DNA of 64,000 bases from Dromaius novaehollandiae (lineage: Eukaryota > Chordata > Aves > Casuariiformes > Dromaiidae): assembly GCF_036370855.1 (NCBI RefSeq), contig NW_026991398.1:2604001-2668000 (forward strand). Reading direction: 5' to 3'. Numbering within the stretch: position 1 is the stretch's first letter; each line of letters opens with the position of its first letter. The position numbers and the translations under genes are program-made. A model generated the notes under the pieces. That model saw nothing but the letters and a program-made list of their open reading frames with translations, did no database searches and was not told the origin of the DNA. Positions 1-11,970 of this stretch are shown piece after piece.

Positions 1-160
1 GGAGGTGGTGGTCGCAGGCTACAGCTGTGATGATGAGGCCGTTGCCCAGGAGGGCAGCCAGGTAGATGCCCAGGAAGAACGCGAAGTGCAAAAGCTGCAG
101 CTTCCGCGTGTCTGTGAACGCCAGGAGGAGGAACTCGTTGAAGGAGCTACTGTTGGACAT
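1..160 (-). CDS. OR-I: olfactory receptor, OR14-like, N-terminal part only
   Basis: This is the first 53 codons of an odorant-binding class A GPCR; the rest lies beyond the left edge. Reading leftward from the ATG at 160-158, the protein opens MSNSSSFNEFLLLAF, with an N-glycosylation site at the N-terminus (NSS). It continues through TM1 with the GN motif (LLGNGLIIT) into the first intracellular loop (CDHHL). The frame is open to the edge and matches the other four ORs nearly residue for residue; K replaces E before LQLLH (DTRKLQLL). A splice acceptor lies 25 bp before the ATG, and its leader resembles that of OR-III. Whether the rest of the gene is intact cannot be seen. Confidence 0.9.
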   Translation of the reverse strand, partial: MSNSSSFNEFLLLAFTDTRKLQLLHFAFFLGIYLAALLGNGLIITAVACDHHL

Positions 161-2558
161 TTTGCTATCTCTGGGCATGGGGGACTGTCAAAGGAAGAAA
201 AGACATTCAGAAGTTAGGAGGGAATTTTCAGGCCACCTCCCCCCCACCAAAAAATGTTGCAGTTTTCAATCAGCCTCCCATATTGCCTCTCTCTTTACTG
301 AGAGGATCTTTGTGCAGCTGCCTTACTTGAGCTCCACTTTGCACCGGCTGAGTGTGCTGCTGTGAGGAGCAGGGGCCTCTGCCTGTGGGCTCCAGAGGAG
401 TCAGTCCTGCTGTGCAGGAGTGGGAACGGGGGAATGGGGGTGACTAGCTCTGACATTCACAGTTTCTGCCAGGTGAAATCCACCCATCATGTGCAAGAGC
501 TTTTCAGCATATTCACTCTGTATTATAGAGAAGTAGCACTGAGAAACACAGTTTTAGGGATTTTTAAATGGTGTTTATTTTCTATTAGATGTCCTTGTCA
601 CCCCTGGGGATTGTTCCTCAAAGAAGAAATCCTTGGCATTTCTACTGTGAGTCATGAGAAAAACAGATTTACTGTCCCTTTGTATAGAGTGAGGACAGCT
701 AGTCTGTTTATTATTCTTGCTTCCAGCTGTCCTGTGCTTGCAACTCTTCGAGCTCATGGACAATCACACTCATGTGCTATCCTAAAAAGAAATTGGCCAC
801 TGCTGAGAGCAGACAAATCCAGTGTCAAAGTGCAGATCTCCAACCTTCTCTGCCTTTCTACAGGCACCAGACGGAGGTCTCCACACTCCCCTTCTAGCCA
901 AGGACACACAGGGCTCTTTTCAGATGTCCATATACAGCCTCCCACCACAGTCTCCATACTCTCAGCATCTCTGCACCCTCTTCTTTTTTCTCTCAGACAT
1001 CACAGAGATGCTATGAGACAGCTGTGCCTTTCTAGAGGGCAGCTCACAGCCTGGCAGGACCCAACAGGGAAACAGTAAAAGGACCATTAGGACTGAAGAT
1101 GGGCTCTGCTTAAGGGAGAGTCAGCTCATTTCCCAACCCCAGAGCTCCACAGGTCAGAAAGGGGCTGGGGAAACCTCACTGCCATGCAGAGCCCTCTGTT
1201 GCACAACTTGCAGTGCTGATGTCTGAACCCCACCCCTGAGACCTGAGAGCAAGAACAGGAGCAGTGTGGACAGGAGGAGAAAGAAGGAGCAACCCCATGA
1301 TCCTGCTGCCAAGGGAGGCAAGGAAAAAGAGAGATAGACAGGAACTCAGGAAAGCCTTACCCAGGTGGGCATGCCACTTCATGGATGGTGACATTGCAGG
1401 GCAGTCGCTCTCAGCTGCTTTGTCAGGCAGCATAAAATTGGCCTGTGGCAAGAGAGAGGCCTCTCTCCTCTGCCAGACGTCTGGCTGCAGAGGAGATGGC
1501 TCATGCCCTCGACTCCATATCTTTCAGGGCAGAGGCTCGGCTGGGTGGGAGAGGAGACATGGGGGACTTGCTCTGAGGAAGACATCAGCATCAAAAGTAC
1601 TGACCATGACTTGCCTAAATCCATTCTCCCATGATGATTCTGTTGGCAGTTCCCTCTCATTCCCTGCCCATCGCTGCTGCCTGGCACTGTCCCTGCTGGC
1701 AGCTCTTTCTTTGTCCCAACAGCTTTTCCCGGTCAGTGCTCCCAGACCCCTTCCCACCCTCTGTGTGCTCAGTTCTGCCCTACAGAAACCTCCTGGGACA
1801 GGGCACTTGCCAGGGGCATCTCTGTGCATGCAGGTCCTAAGCAGCAAGTGAGATAAACTCCCATGAGGCCACAAAGGTGATGCTAATGCTGTCTGTAGAC
1901 TAAGGTGAGGCTAAAGCAGCTTGATGAGATTTCTCACAGACCTGTTCATCTCTTGGAGTGAAGGTTTAGGAGTCCCAGTTCCTTGTGAAAGCAGAAAACT
2001 CTTTTTTTCTCCCTGCCAAAATTAGGGAACTGAAAGTGCAGATACCAGAAGGAAAGCTCCTTCTCTTTCAAGAAGCCCTTCTCCTGATATTCCTCTTGAA
2101 AAGGTTCCTAGAACATGTGCTGTGCCTGAGCTAGAGCTGTGAGCAGTCCTGATCCACACAGCACCCTCTCAGCAGGAGAATAAACCTGCCCTGCTGGGTC
2201 GCTCCTCTCACCCAGAGCTTCTCCCTGCAGTGCCATGGGGAGCTCCCTGGGCAGGCTGAGTGCTGACCCTCACAGGCAGCAGAATCACTGCTCTGAACTT
2301 CTCTGAATTGCAGCCCTGCACAGACCTGAGGGCACACTCAAGCTTCACCCCCATGCAGCTGCCCCTGGGAGAAGGGAGCAGGATGTCCTGTCCCTTTGAT
2401 GCTGAGGCAGGGAATCCCTGCTCTAAAGGATCTCCTCCTCCTATGCACTAGAAGACCAGGGAGAGCAATTCTTAAAAAGCCTATCAGTCATGGGATGGGC
2501 TGGGTTCAGAAGATCCCTCCAGGAACCTCAATAATATTGCTATACAGCCAGAGACTTA
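161..2558 (-). other. OR-I 5' leader and upstream intron
   Basis: This stretch holds no recognisable protein gene. On the minus strand a good splice acceptor (polypyrimidine tract then CAG, ending at 185) sits just before the OR start, with a branch-point-like CCTAAC upstream (about 210-215). The far end is a GGTAAGT donor at 2558-2560. The sequence between is colinear with the introns of ORs III, IV and V. It includes the CCTCTGGAGCC block near 385-400 and a GC-richer block with remnants of the shared amplicon at 1100-2400. Open frames here are not conserved between copies. I infer that it is an intron in the 5' untranslated region. Confidence 0.6.
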
Positions 2559-2872
2559 CCATGTCAAAGGCTGTGATGGTTTCCCCCACAGGCAGCTCTC
2601 CTCTGTCCTCCCACTCCACACTGCCTTCCACTTCTCCCTGTCTTCTCTCATCTCATGTCAGCAGCAGCAGGCAGTGCCCGCAGCCCTGCTGCTCTTGGCA
2701 GAGGAGCTGCTCCTGCACACAGCTGTGTCTGGGCAGTGCTGCCAGGTTGCCATGAGCTCCCTCTGTCCCAGGAGCCTGGCCCCGCTCAGGAGCAGGGGCC
2801 CAACTGAAGGCCTGAATTTCTCTGTCCCTTGTGCTCCCTCCTCCTGGGAAATGTTCACTGCAGTAAACTAAA
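2559..2872 (-). promoter_or_regulatory. Candidate non-coding first exon and promoter of OR-I
   Basis: On the minus strand this block starts near the TTTAGTTTACTGCAGTGAAC stretch at about 2853-2872. It carries TTTCCCAGGAGGAGGGA (2834-2850), similar to the Olf-1/EBF site TCCCNNGGGA used at OR promoters, and ends at a donor-like GGTAAGT. The same block lies 2.2-2.4 kb upstream of every OR 5' end in the window. The transcription start is not determined; the exon and promoter roles are inferred from position, the splice donor and known OR gene architecture. Confidence 0.5.
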
Positions 2873-4270
2873 ATAATCGCCTATTGTCCTTTGCTAAAGA
2901 GTGGAGAGAAACTGATTCCAACATTGCAACTTATTTCATCAGAGGCTGTCTATCTATGATCAGTGGAATTGTCCCACTCTGGAAGCCCCTATTCCTATCC
3001 CTTCACTAGGCAGGACACCTCGATGGGGACAAGAAGGGAGGTCATTGACACATGTTTCAGGTGTTGATTCAGATGAGTCAATCTGGACATCACACGCTGG
3101 TTTAGAAGCCCCTGGGCTAGAGTGGGATTCAGATCCCTCCTGTGAACTCCACAGACACACAGGAGGTGGGATTCCCCTTGCCAAAACTGAAGTGAGCACA
3201 ACATAGAGGTCTGCAAGTAAGATCCTTGTCTAAGCGCCCATTATAATTACTGGAGAGGGAGAATGAGTTAGTTGCTCACACACAAACACCTTGTAACACT
3301 TGAAGAAACAGAGGTAGTCCCAGCCCTGTGCCAGTGTCCGCTTGCTCTGGCTGAGTGACTGTAAGACCCCCATCCTTCTGGAGCATCAGGTGGGGGCCAG
3401 ATGGGGAATTTCCTTGGCCATCTGTAATGACACTTGATGCCTACTGCTACTACTAGAGCTCCACTCACTATGAAGCAGAGACACAGGCAGACCTCTACAG
3501 CCCAAAAAGCTAACAGAATTCAGTGCAGACATGTCCGTAGGCAGGGCCATGTTCCATGCCTGGGATGTCTAACACAACCACACGTCTCTAGCACATACAG
3601 CATGGCACCTGCAGGAAAACTATGCCTCTTTGGAGTGGTGCTGGGCAAGTGCCCCAGGGCATCTTGGGTTCCCTACCTGTGCCCAAACAACTGGATCCCA
3701 CCACTGCCTTTAGGCCAAGTCCATCCCAGCTACATTCAAGTGTTCTGCATAAACAGCAGGCCCATCATACCAAGGTCTTCGCTGTAGTCTCTGCACTCTC
3801 AAACCCTCTTGCTCTCCTCTCCCTGAACCTCTTCTCACCCCTGGATGTTATGAACAGGGAATGGGCTAATGATATCCACAGGGTGCCTGGATCACAAGCT
3901 GTTCAGGCCCAGGGACTTTCTTCAGTGACACCTTGTCCTGCCTGGAGATCAGCTGACCTTTGCCACAGGCCCCAAACTGCTGCAGAGTCGGCTAAGGCAG
4001 CAAACCCCTCTCGCACAGCCCAGCTCTGTTTCTTCCTGGCCTTGGGCACTGCAAGGTTTGCTCTCTTAGTGGGAACCTCCTTTCACCATTACATTGCCAC
4101 CTGCTATCTATGCCAGCATATCTCTGCTCTGAAGTGGGGCCATTGCACACACAGTGTCCTTGGCTCTTGGTAACAGGTCTCACCATGGCCAATCTGTTCT
4201 CTGTGCCACAGCTCTGGCTCTGTAGCCCAAATAGATGCAAATGCCTGCAGCCTGGGGCACAGCCAGGAGC
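2873..4270 (-). repeat. OR amplicon upstream flank, copy I
   Basis: Non-coding sequence repeated upstream of all five ORs. It matches 21120-22540 and 37900-39230 (both inverted), and 51100-52450 and 57265-58700 (same orientation). Diagnostic shared stretches include a block with AGGCAGGACACC near 3010 and the stretch around 4080-4170 (CATTACATTGCCACC). The short open frames differ between copies, so I see no conserved protein. Confidence 0.8.
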
Positions 4271-4279
4271 ACAAGCTGT

Positions 4280-6925
4280 CACAGGACTGCAACATCATTG
4301 GAAGAACTGAGATGTGGTGGGATCACCCACATGACTGGAGGGCTCTCCTTGTAGGGTACAAGCTCCTCAGGATAGACTGTCAGGGACAGTGGGGAGGGGG
4401 GATGCCCTTTGTGTTAAGGGGCAGCTCAGATGTGTGGAGCTCTTCCATGGAAGAAGCAAGGCTTTCGGTGAGTGCTTGGCTGCAGTCTCCTTTAAGCAAT
4501 GTGAACAAGTCTGTGGATCACAGGCCCTGGTTCTTAGGGTGGTGGTGGTGGTGATTTTCATGTCCCAGATGTTAACTGGAAGGGCAAGCAGCAGAGTGCA
4601 AGCAGGCCAGGAGGTTTCTGGAGGACATCAGGGAGAACTTCTTAGCACAGGTGTATGATGGGACAATACTCATGATACTTTCTTGTATCTGGAAATTTCA
4701 AACAGGGAGGAACTGATCAGGGATGGGACAGGCAGTGGCAGCCTTGCCTACGGTGACCATGAAAAAGTAGAGTTCCAGATCCTCAGTGGAGTGAGGAAAG
4801 ATAGTGGCAGAGTGCAGACCTTGGACTTCAGAGGAGCAGACTTGGGCCTGTTCAGGGGACTGGTGGATCCCAAGGGAGGCAGCTCTGAAGGGTCCAGGAG
4901 CTCTGCAAAGCCATCAGGTCTTTAAGGACAGCATCTGCCACGCACAGGGATGGTCCATCCCAATACTCAGTAAAACTAATGTACATCTCAGGAGATCGGC
5001 TTGGCTGCATTGGGAACTCATACCTCAGCCCCAGGGCAATAAGGCAGCATGCAGGAAGCAGGAGGGAGAGGCTGCAATGGAGCGATTCAAAAATATTGTC
5101 CAGCAAAGCAGGGATAGTGTTAGGGAAGCCAAAGTTCCCCTAGGACTGACAATTGCAGGGAACATCAAGAGCGTGAAGAAGAGCTGCTAAGGGTTCAGTT
5201 ACAGTAGAAGAATATAAAGGAAAATGTTGGCTCACTGCTGGACTGGGCAGGGAATCTAGTAACAGAAGACACGGGTAGGTCTGAGGAGCTCAGTGCCTTC
5301 TTGGATTCAGTCTTCACCAGCAAAGTCTCCCGGGTTGTTGGGCCATAGTCCATGCTCCAGAGGAAAAAAATCAACCAAAGGTGGATGAGGGTTCAGTGAG
5401 AGATGACTTGCAAGAACTCAACCCACAAAAGTCTATGGGACCGGATGGGCTGCATCTGAGGACTTTGAGAGGGCTGGCCGCTATTGCCACAAGGCCGCTA
5501 TTGCCACAAGGCCAGTCTCTATCATCTTTGAAAGGCTGTGGAGATCAAGGGAGGTCCCAACGAGCAGAAGGAATATTTTTTGCCTATCTTCAGAAAGGCC
5601 ACAAGGACACTCCAAGAAGCTGCAGGCCATTCAGCCTCATTTGAGTGAGGAGTGTTTCATGGAGTGAATCCTCCCGCATCACATTTCTGGGCACAAGAGG
5701 GAGAAGAAGGTGCCTGGGAACACTCAGCATGGATTTACTGAGGTTCAATCATTCCTCAGCAACCTAATTGCCTGCTGTGATAGAAGACCTGCACTTGTGG
5801 AGGAGAGGAGAGTAGTGGCTGTCATTTGCCATGACTTTAGCAAGGTGTTTGACACTGTCTCACACTATATTCTTGGATACAAATAAGGCCTTATGATAGG
5901 CTGAGTAGACAACCAGAGAGGTGAAAAGCTGGTTGGATGATTGAGCTCAGAGGGTTTTTATGAATGGGTCAGGCTTTATCGGGAAGCCAGTGACAAGTGG
6001 AGGATGCAGGGCTCTATACTGGGACCTGTCCTGTCTAACAGGATCATCAGTGACCTGGAGGACACACCTCTCATCACATTCGCAGATGGCACCTCATCAG
6101 GAAAACAGTCATAAGCCCAAGGGCTGCCATTCAGAGGGACCGCAGCAGGCAGGAGGAATGTGCTGTCAGGAACTTTGTGAAATTCAAAAGCAAAAGAAAT
6201 GCCAGGCCCTGCACCTGGGACACACCAACACCCTGCAGTGATACAGCTGAGCAGTGCCCAGCTGGGCAGCGGCAGTGCAGAAAAGGACGTGGGAGTCTTT
6301 GTGGGCAGCAAACTAAGCATGAGCCAGCAGCATGCCCTGGCAGCAATGGAGGCCACAGCATCCTGGGCTGCCTGAGGGAGAGCACAGCCAGGAGATCAAG
6401 AGAAGTGATTATTGCCCTCTACTCAACACTCGCTAGAGCACTTCCAGATACTGCATCCATTGGGGGCCCTCTGTAGAAGAACACTGCTGATCGCTTGGAG
6501 TGAGCTCAGTGGCAGGCCTCCAAGGTGGTCAGCATTGGAGCACTTGCCCTGTGAGGAGACGCTGAGGGAACAGGCCTTGTTCAGCCTGGAGAGGGAGAGG
6601 CTTTAGAGTGAACTCATAGTAGCTTTCCAATTCAAGGTTATCATCAATAAAGAACCAGGCTTTTGCTGAGTTGGCAGCACAATGAGAGGCAACAAGTATA
6701 AGCTGACACAAGTGCAGTCAAAATTGGATATAAGGAAGAAAATTCACCGAGGATAACGAAGCATTTGAAGAAGGGTCCAGAGAGGTTATGGACTCTCTGT
6801 TTTCAGAGGTTTTCAGGACTGTTGAACTAAGTCCCAAGAAACTTGTTTTGAATTCAGTGTTGATCACCATGTGAGCAGGAGGTCGGACAAGAAACCTCCC
6901 AAGGTCCCTGTGTCATGGACCAAGT
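4280..6925 (+). mobile_element. CR1 LINE, long but decayed (copy I)
   Basis: A CR1 non-LTR retrotransposon in sense orientation, covering the late endonuclease region through the reverse transcriptase to near the 3' end. Recognisable blocks in order are the pre-RT region around 4660-5330, RT fingers at 5381-5644, RT palm at about 5700-6100, and the RT thumb/C-terminal region with FAD box remnant, 'cysteine-rich' tail and 3' region to about 6920. The frame is broken many times. The active-site motif reads FADG (6079-6090) where the family has FADD, so the second catalytic aspartate is gone. The same insertion is present in copy V near 58740, so it predates the amplicon duplication. Confidence 0.85.
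5381..5644 (+). pseudogene. CR1 reverse transcriptase, fingers fragment
   Basis: An 87-codon open piece of the CR1 ORF2 protein. It contains the conserved KSMGPDGLH motif near its start, and the SLI ending corresponds to the YRPVSL motif. A 16-bp local duplication (CCGCTATTGCCACAAGG twice, near 5478-5510) lies inside it. It is a dead fragment, bounded by stops and frameshifts. Confidence 0.8.
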
Positions 6926-7125
6926 CTTCTCTGATCCCATTTCTAGGTAAACAAAGGAGAAGAAGGTGACAGGGAACAGTCAGCATAGATTTACTGAGGG
7001 GAAATGATGCCTCACCAACCTGATGGTCTTCTGTGTTAAAAGCACTGTGTACCTCGACTTTAGGAAGGCTTTTGACACTTTCTCCCACAGTAAACTTGCA
7101 TACAAGTTAGTAGGCAAGTTAGTCA
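6926..7125 (+). mobile_element. CR1 LINE internal fragment
   Basis: A short second CR1 piece directly abutting the preceding one. It repeats RT material already seen at 5690-5880 (the blocks around GGGAACAGTCAGCATAGATT and TTTGACACTTTCTCCCACAG). This is the same two-CR1 arrangement seen in copy V (58740-60365 then 60490-61640), here cut short. No open frame of note. Confidence 0.65.
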
Positions 7126-10100
7126 GACAGCAGTGTGCCCAGGCAGCAAGGAAGGCCAACTGCCTGAAACAGGCTGAAAGCCTCCGACAGACCTGATGTC
7201 TTTGTCCCCTATAGCTGTTGTCTCTGCCACTGAGGCCTATGAGTAGACATCAGGGTTTCACTGTCTTGAGGGACTTTTGTTCCCAAGAGGAACAAACTAC
7301 TGAAAGAGAAAGCTTTAAACTCACGGAAATGGAAATCAGCAGCTGGGTATGGGAATGAACAGAGTGATGAAAGGAGTTGCAATGTTACAGTGCCCGGATA
7401 GTGTGCTGTAAAGGGTATGTTAATTTAATCAGGACATGTGGACATACGAGAGAGAGCCACGTGGCTCCTGGTGGTCCTGGGTTGTGCCAGGGGCTGTGCT
7501 GCTCTTGGGGATCCCAGACCAGGCTGTGTTTTTGTCTGGAAAACACTCTATGCAAGCTGCTAGAGAAGAGGGATTTTCCTGGGCATTCAGAGCAACCCAG
7601 GCAGGACTCAGGCATGTCAAGGGAAACCCATCCCACCCACACCAAACCCCCTGCTCTCCCCAGACACCTTCTTGGACCCTGGGGCCAGGAGCAGGAGGGG
7701 GTGCGGGGGCATGGCCACATCCCAGACTAGTCTCCATCAGGCCTTCAGCTCCACAATGTGTCACAGCTTCAAGTGAGCTCTCTAAAGCAACACTTCCCAT
7801 GGCCCTGGTGCACAGAGAAGACACCCAGGAGACAGGGCAGAGAAAGGGCAGAGACCTTGGGCTCAACAGTTGGGCTCACAGCGTCACAGAGCGGGTGCCA
7901 CAGGCTGAATAAGCAACCCAAAGAAGCAAACAAGTCCTTCCTTTTGCAGGGACTTGGAAAGCCACATCTCTGACAGTATTCAAGGGGGATGGAGTCCCCC
8001 TTCTGCAAGATTTGCAAAGGTGGGAGCTGGTCACCTCACAGACTTCTGAATGATCCCAAATGCAGGTCCTGAGGCACTGCACCACCTTACAGGCTCTGCA
8101 CTGGAGCCTGGACAGCAGCACTGCTGTGTGTGGGCATGTCCTGAGATGCCCAGGGTCAAAAATGTGGGAGATGCAGGATGCCAGGGCTGCACATCCCCCA
8201 AGTGAGACAATGTCCTGGAGGGGGTCCAGGGTGCCAGGGAATGTACCCAAGGGAGAAGCACTACCTTGAGGTGACACAGAAAAGCCCATGGACCAACTCA
8301 CGTCAAAGATGAGAAACAGCTTTCCCCAGGCTCAGCCAAAAGGAGAGCAGGGCAAAATTCATGGGAGATGGGAAAACCCCCAAATTTGCTACCTGGGCTG
8401 GCCCATGGCTTTGGAGCCTGGCAGGGACCAGGGTCCTGGAGAAAGCCCCATGGATGAGGTGTGTTAAGGGAACGTTTGCTCTTCTCTGGCATATTCTCTC
8501 TATCTTCAGCACTGCAGATGGAGGAACCTTGCCGAGGACTTCTAAAAACTTTGGTGCCTAAAGGAGGAAGGCCATGTCCTCTCCCATATTGTCCTACATC
8601 CTACTTTGACAAAAACAGCGACCCACAACAGAAACCAGGTTTGAAGCTCACCAAAGCATCTCAGCCTGTGGCCACGTTTTGTGCTGTTTCATCCCACATG
8701 ACTTTGATCCTGGCTTTGAAAAATGCCAAACCTTAAACCAGCCCTGAAGCCCTGGCTTCCCACACAGGTCTGCCCAGTGCAGAGACCTGTCAGGGCAGGA
8801 GTGCAGAAGTGACTTCTCTAGTGCCTCATCTGAGATATTTCACAGCCTTTGCCACCATCTGGAGACATTCCTAAAGGATTTATCAGCAAGTTCTGGAAAA
8901 TAACTGGGGTGAAGGGAAGTGACTGCTTTCCAGGTTGTGAGGAAAAATCTGTTTGCTCTCTCCCTGGCTGTGCCATCTCCATGGCAGTGACCTCCCGAGT
9001 CCCCAGATGATACGAGCTGAGGTCACAGTGGGATGTGCCACCTCACACAGAGGTCTCCCCGGTGTCACAGGGGTACCCTCACTTCCCTGCAAGGCCTGGT
9101 CACTGCTGGGCACCGCTCATGTGCTGCCTGCCACTGCCCTTTGGAGCCACTCCATGGCAAGGAGAGGGGATGGGAGCCACCCTGGGGCCCCTCACCAACA
9201 GGCAGAGGAACAGGGGCACATCAGAGAGTTTTGTGTAATGAGACAGGAAGAGCATCCTTCCTCCTCGTCTGAAGAGGCGAGACAGGGGCAAAGGGACAAG
9301 CAGGATGGAGGACTGATGGACCACCACCATCAGCCCAGACTGCAGTTTCTTCTTCCCAACTCTCCTGCAGCTCTCCATCAAGGGTAAGGGCTTTGGGAGC
9401 TCCTTCCTGAGGGGTCACACAGAGACTGTCAACTGCAAAAAGGGCTGTGGATCCCGGGCTGTGGGAGTGGCTGCACAGGGCTGTGGGTTGCCGTGAGAGC
9501 CTTGTTGTAGAGTCCTGACTGGCTGGAGGGACAATGTGGCAGCGAGGACTCCTGGGTCCTGGGGCTTGGCCCTAAGCCCCCAGGATCTTGTGGGGGTGGG
9601 GGCAATCCAGGTCCAGGTTTCCCTGGGAGTGGGTCCCCCTTTGGGATCTGGCTCTGGCAGGAAAGGGGTGCTGCATCCCAGAGGCTGGGGTGGCCTGCAG
9701 TTCCATGGGGCTTTCAAGAGCCTTCTGGAAATGCCCTTGCTGGAAATGGAACCTTCACCTTGTAAGAAATCCTAGTAGTCTACTTGTTTGGGAGAACCTC
9801 TGTTCTTCCCCATGGATCCTCTTCTGCCTTCATTTTGGCAGAGCATGTTTTGGGCAAGGAGATGCCATCTTCAGATGGCTACAGCCCCTGTCCTCCTGCA
9901 AATACGGGGTCAAACCTCTGCACCTAGAAGACAGCCTGTTTGGGAGAGCAGCTTGGGAACAAGTAGTGGTGCCAGTGCCACTCCATAAGCCCTGGCTGAT
10001 CCCAAGCATTCTTCTTTGAGCCATACTGGGCAGTGCCGAGGTGAGTCCATCAGGGCCATCTACCCCAGCCCTCCTACGGGCCCTAAGCCATTGGCAGGCC
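7126..10100. other. Single-copy spacer, no gene recognised
   Basis: I find no counterpart elsewhere in the window and no protein family I recognise. Several overlapping open frames of 100-160 codons occur on both strands at 7400-8300 and 9000-9700, but they shadow each other in moderately GC-rich sequence and show no domain signature. This is the left half of the unique island between the two diverging OR groups. Confidence 0.5.
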
Positions 10101-10129
10101 CAGAGCTGCTCTCTCCATCGCTGCCCCCT

Positions 10130-11300
10130 CATCACTGCCCCGTGCCCCCATGGGCTCCTCAGCCCTATGGAGTGACCTGCCAGGGCCCAGCCCAGCCCTG
10201 CAGAGAGCAGCCCCTGCCTGGCTGCGGCCCAGCCCTGCCGGGTGCAGCGTGAGGGCTGCCGAGCCCCGGGCTGCCAAGAGCAGGGTGTCCGGGCCCCAGG
10301 GGACAGAGGATACTGCCCTGCCCCACCCGGCCCTGCCCTGGGGCAGCAGGACACTGCCCGCAGGCTCCGGCACCCCAGCCATGCCCAGGGCCCCCGCACC
10401 GGCACCAGGGCCCGCACCAGCACCGGCTCCGGGACTGCTCCCCTGCGCCCGGCACGGCCCCCAGGCGCAGGGCAGCCAAGAACCCCGCGGGACCCCTGCG
10501 GCAGAGCCCAGACCCTGCAGGGCAGCGGCTGGGCCCCAGGGCCCCGCACTGCCCGGGCACACGGCGACGGGCTGCCCCCAGGCCCTGCCGCACCCCGCGC
10601 TGCTGCCCACAACATGGCGCCCAACTGCGGGGGGGGGGGGAGGGGAGGGGCAGAGCTGACCACCAGGGCAGGAGGCTGCAATGTTTCCCCGGCAACGCCC
10701 CAGTGCTGCCTCCTATTGGCTGCTGTGAGGAGGAGGGCTGGGCTGGGTTTGACTGGTGGCTCTGTCAGCCAATCGGAGTGCAGCATGTGGAAAAACCCAG
10801 CCCTGGGAGCAGGGTGAGACCAAAGCGGGAGCGAGAGGCAGGGTGAGAGCAGGTGCAAGCGGGGCTGGCGGGGCTGTGAGCGCGTCCCGATGGTGGCAGG
10901 TGCCCTCCCGCCGGGGTGGGGGCAGTGGTGCTGCCCCGGTGCTGCTTTCCTCCCGGAGCTGCAGCAGGGGCTGGTGGGGCCAGGAGCACGGGACAAAGCA
11001 CCCTGGCCCCGGGGCAGCTGCCCTGCGAGCCAGACGTGCCGGCTGCCCCCAAGCAGCTGGGCTGGGGCGGCTGGGGGGGTTTGGGGGCAGGAAGCTTTGC
11101 CCCTGCCCTGGGTCGCAGACCCCTTGTCCAGCCTTTCCTGGACCAGCTGCTTTGGGGGCAGTAACTGGTCCGTAGCGGGTGTTTCACTGCCCAATGAGCA
11201 TTGCGAGGCCCCGGGGTGAGTCCGGGTGGCCGCTCAGGAGCTGGCTGAGCCTTGGGGGAGGCAGGGGCAGCTGCAGGCGGCAATAGCCATGTGGCCGGGC
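10130..11300. promoter_or_regulatory. CpG-rich, promoter-like block
   Basis: Strongly GC-rich, with many CG dinucleotides, unlike the rest of the window. It contains an inverted CCAAT box (ATTGG, 10715-10719) and a direct CCAAT box (10769-10773) about 50 bp apart. There is a CATGGCGCC element near 10614 resembling YY1-type initiator sites, and a run of 12 G at 10629-10640. Downstream on the plus strand are several donor-like GTGAGA/GTGAGT sites (near 10814, 10842 and 11216). These are the marks of a TATA-less CpG-island promoter with an alternative first exon. No downstream coding exon is recognised in the window, so the gene served is unknown. Confidence 0.5.
10629..10640 (+). repeat. G12 homopolymer in a G-rich tract
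   Basis: Twelve consecutive G followed by AGGGGAGGGG (10641-10650). The four or more G-runs within 22 bp could form a G-quadruplex; this follows from the sequence and has not been measured. Confidence 0.85.
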
Positions 11301-11351
11301 TGTGGGCAGGGAGGTCACGGCTGTCTGCGAGAGCTGGGCCAGGAGATCCCC

Positions 11352-11970
11352 AGTGTCACATCAGCTCTTAGTCAGTAGTTGCCAGGCCAGCAGGAGACCT
11401 GTGGCTCAGCTGTTGATGGTGAGGTCACTTGTGGTGGAGTAGCTGATAGGCCAGCAGCAGGAGCAAGGCTTGGATGTTGATGATGAGGTCATTTGTGACC
11501 GATTACCTGATTGGACAACAGCAGAGCTGTGGCTGGAAAGGTGACTGTGAGGTCACTTCCAGCTGAGCAGTGGTTGGGGCAGCAGCAGGTCCATGGCTGG
11601 GACATGTGCTTTGGAGATCACTCTGCCTGAGCAGCTGATAAGCCAGGATTGGGCTCACGGCTGGGAAAGTTATCGTGCGGTAACTGCTGTCTCAGAGACT
11701 TGTAGGCCGGTGACAGGCACATGGCTGTGAAGGGGACTGTGAGGTCATCTCTTCTGAGTCCCTGATAGGCCAGCAGCAGGCCCCTGCCTGGGAAGTGCCT
11801 TGTGAGGTCACTGCAGGCAGAGCAGCTGGCAGGCCAGCAGCTGGCCCCTGGCTGGGAACTGACTCTGAGGTCCCTCCTGTCCCAGCAGCCTCCAGGGCTG
11901 CAGCAGGCACCTGGCTGTAAAGGTGCCTGTGAGGTGCCTTCTGGGTGAGAAGCTGATAGGCCAGCAGGAG
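11352..11970 (+). repeat. 64-bp minisatellite with paired TGAGGTCA and CTGATTGG-like elements
   Basis: Nine clear units. The TGAGGTCA-type element begins at 11420, 11484, 11548, 11613, 11676, 11740, 11803, 11866 and 11930, a steady 63-65 bp period; a weaker unit precedes them. In most units 15 bp separates this element from a CTGAT(T/A)GGCC-like element (for example CTGATTGG at 11507-11514), followed by CAGCAGCAGG-like sequence. Point changes are scattered over the units, but the spacing varies by only about 1 bp. No protein frame is conserved through the array. Confidence 0.9.

Noticed and set aside
9830-11194. Open frame of 454 codons on the minus strand across the CpG-rich block
   Set aside because: Several other frames on both strands are also open here because GC-rich sequence rarely makes stops. 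The composition is Pro/Ala/Gly/Arg-rich with no domain, and the frame ignores the promoter-like elements inside it.
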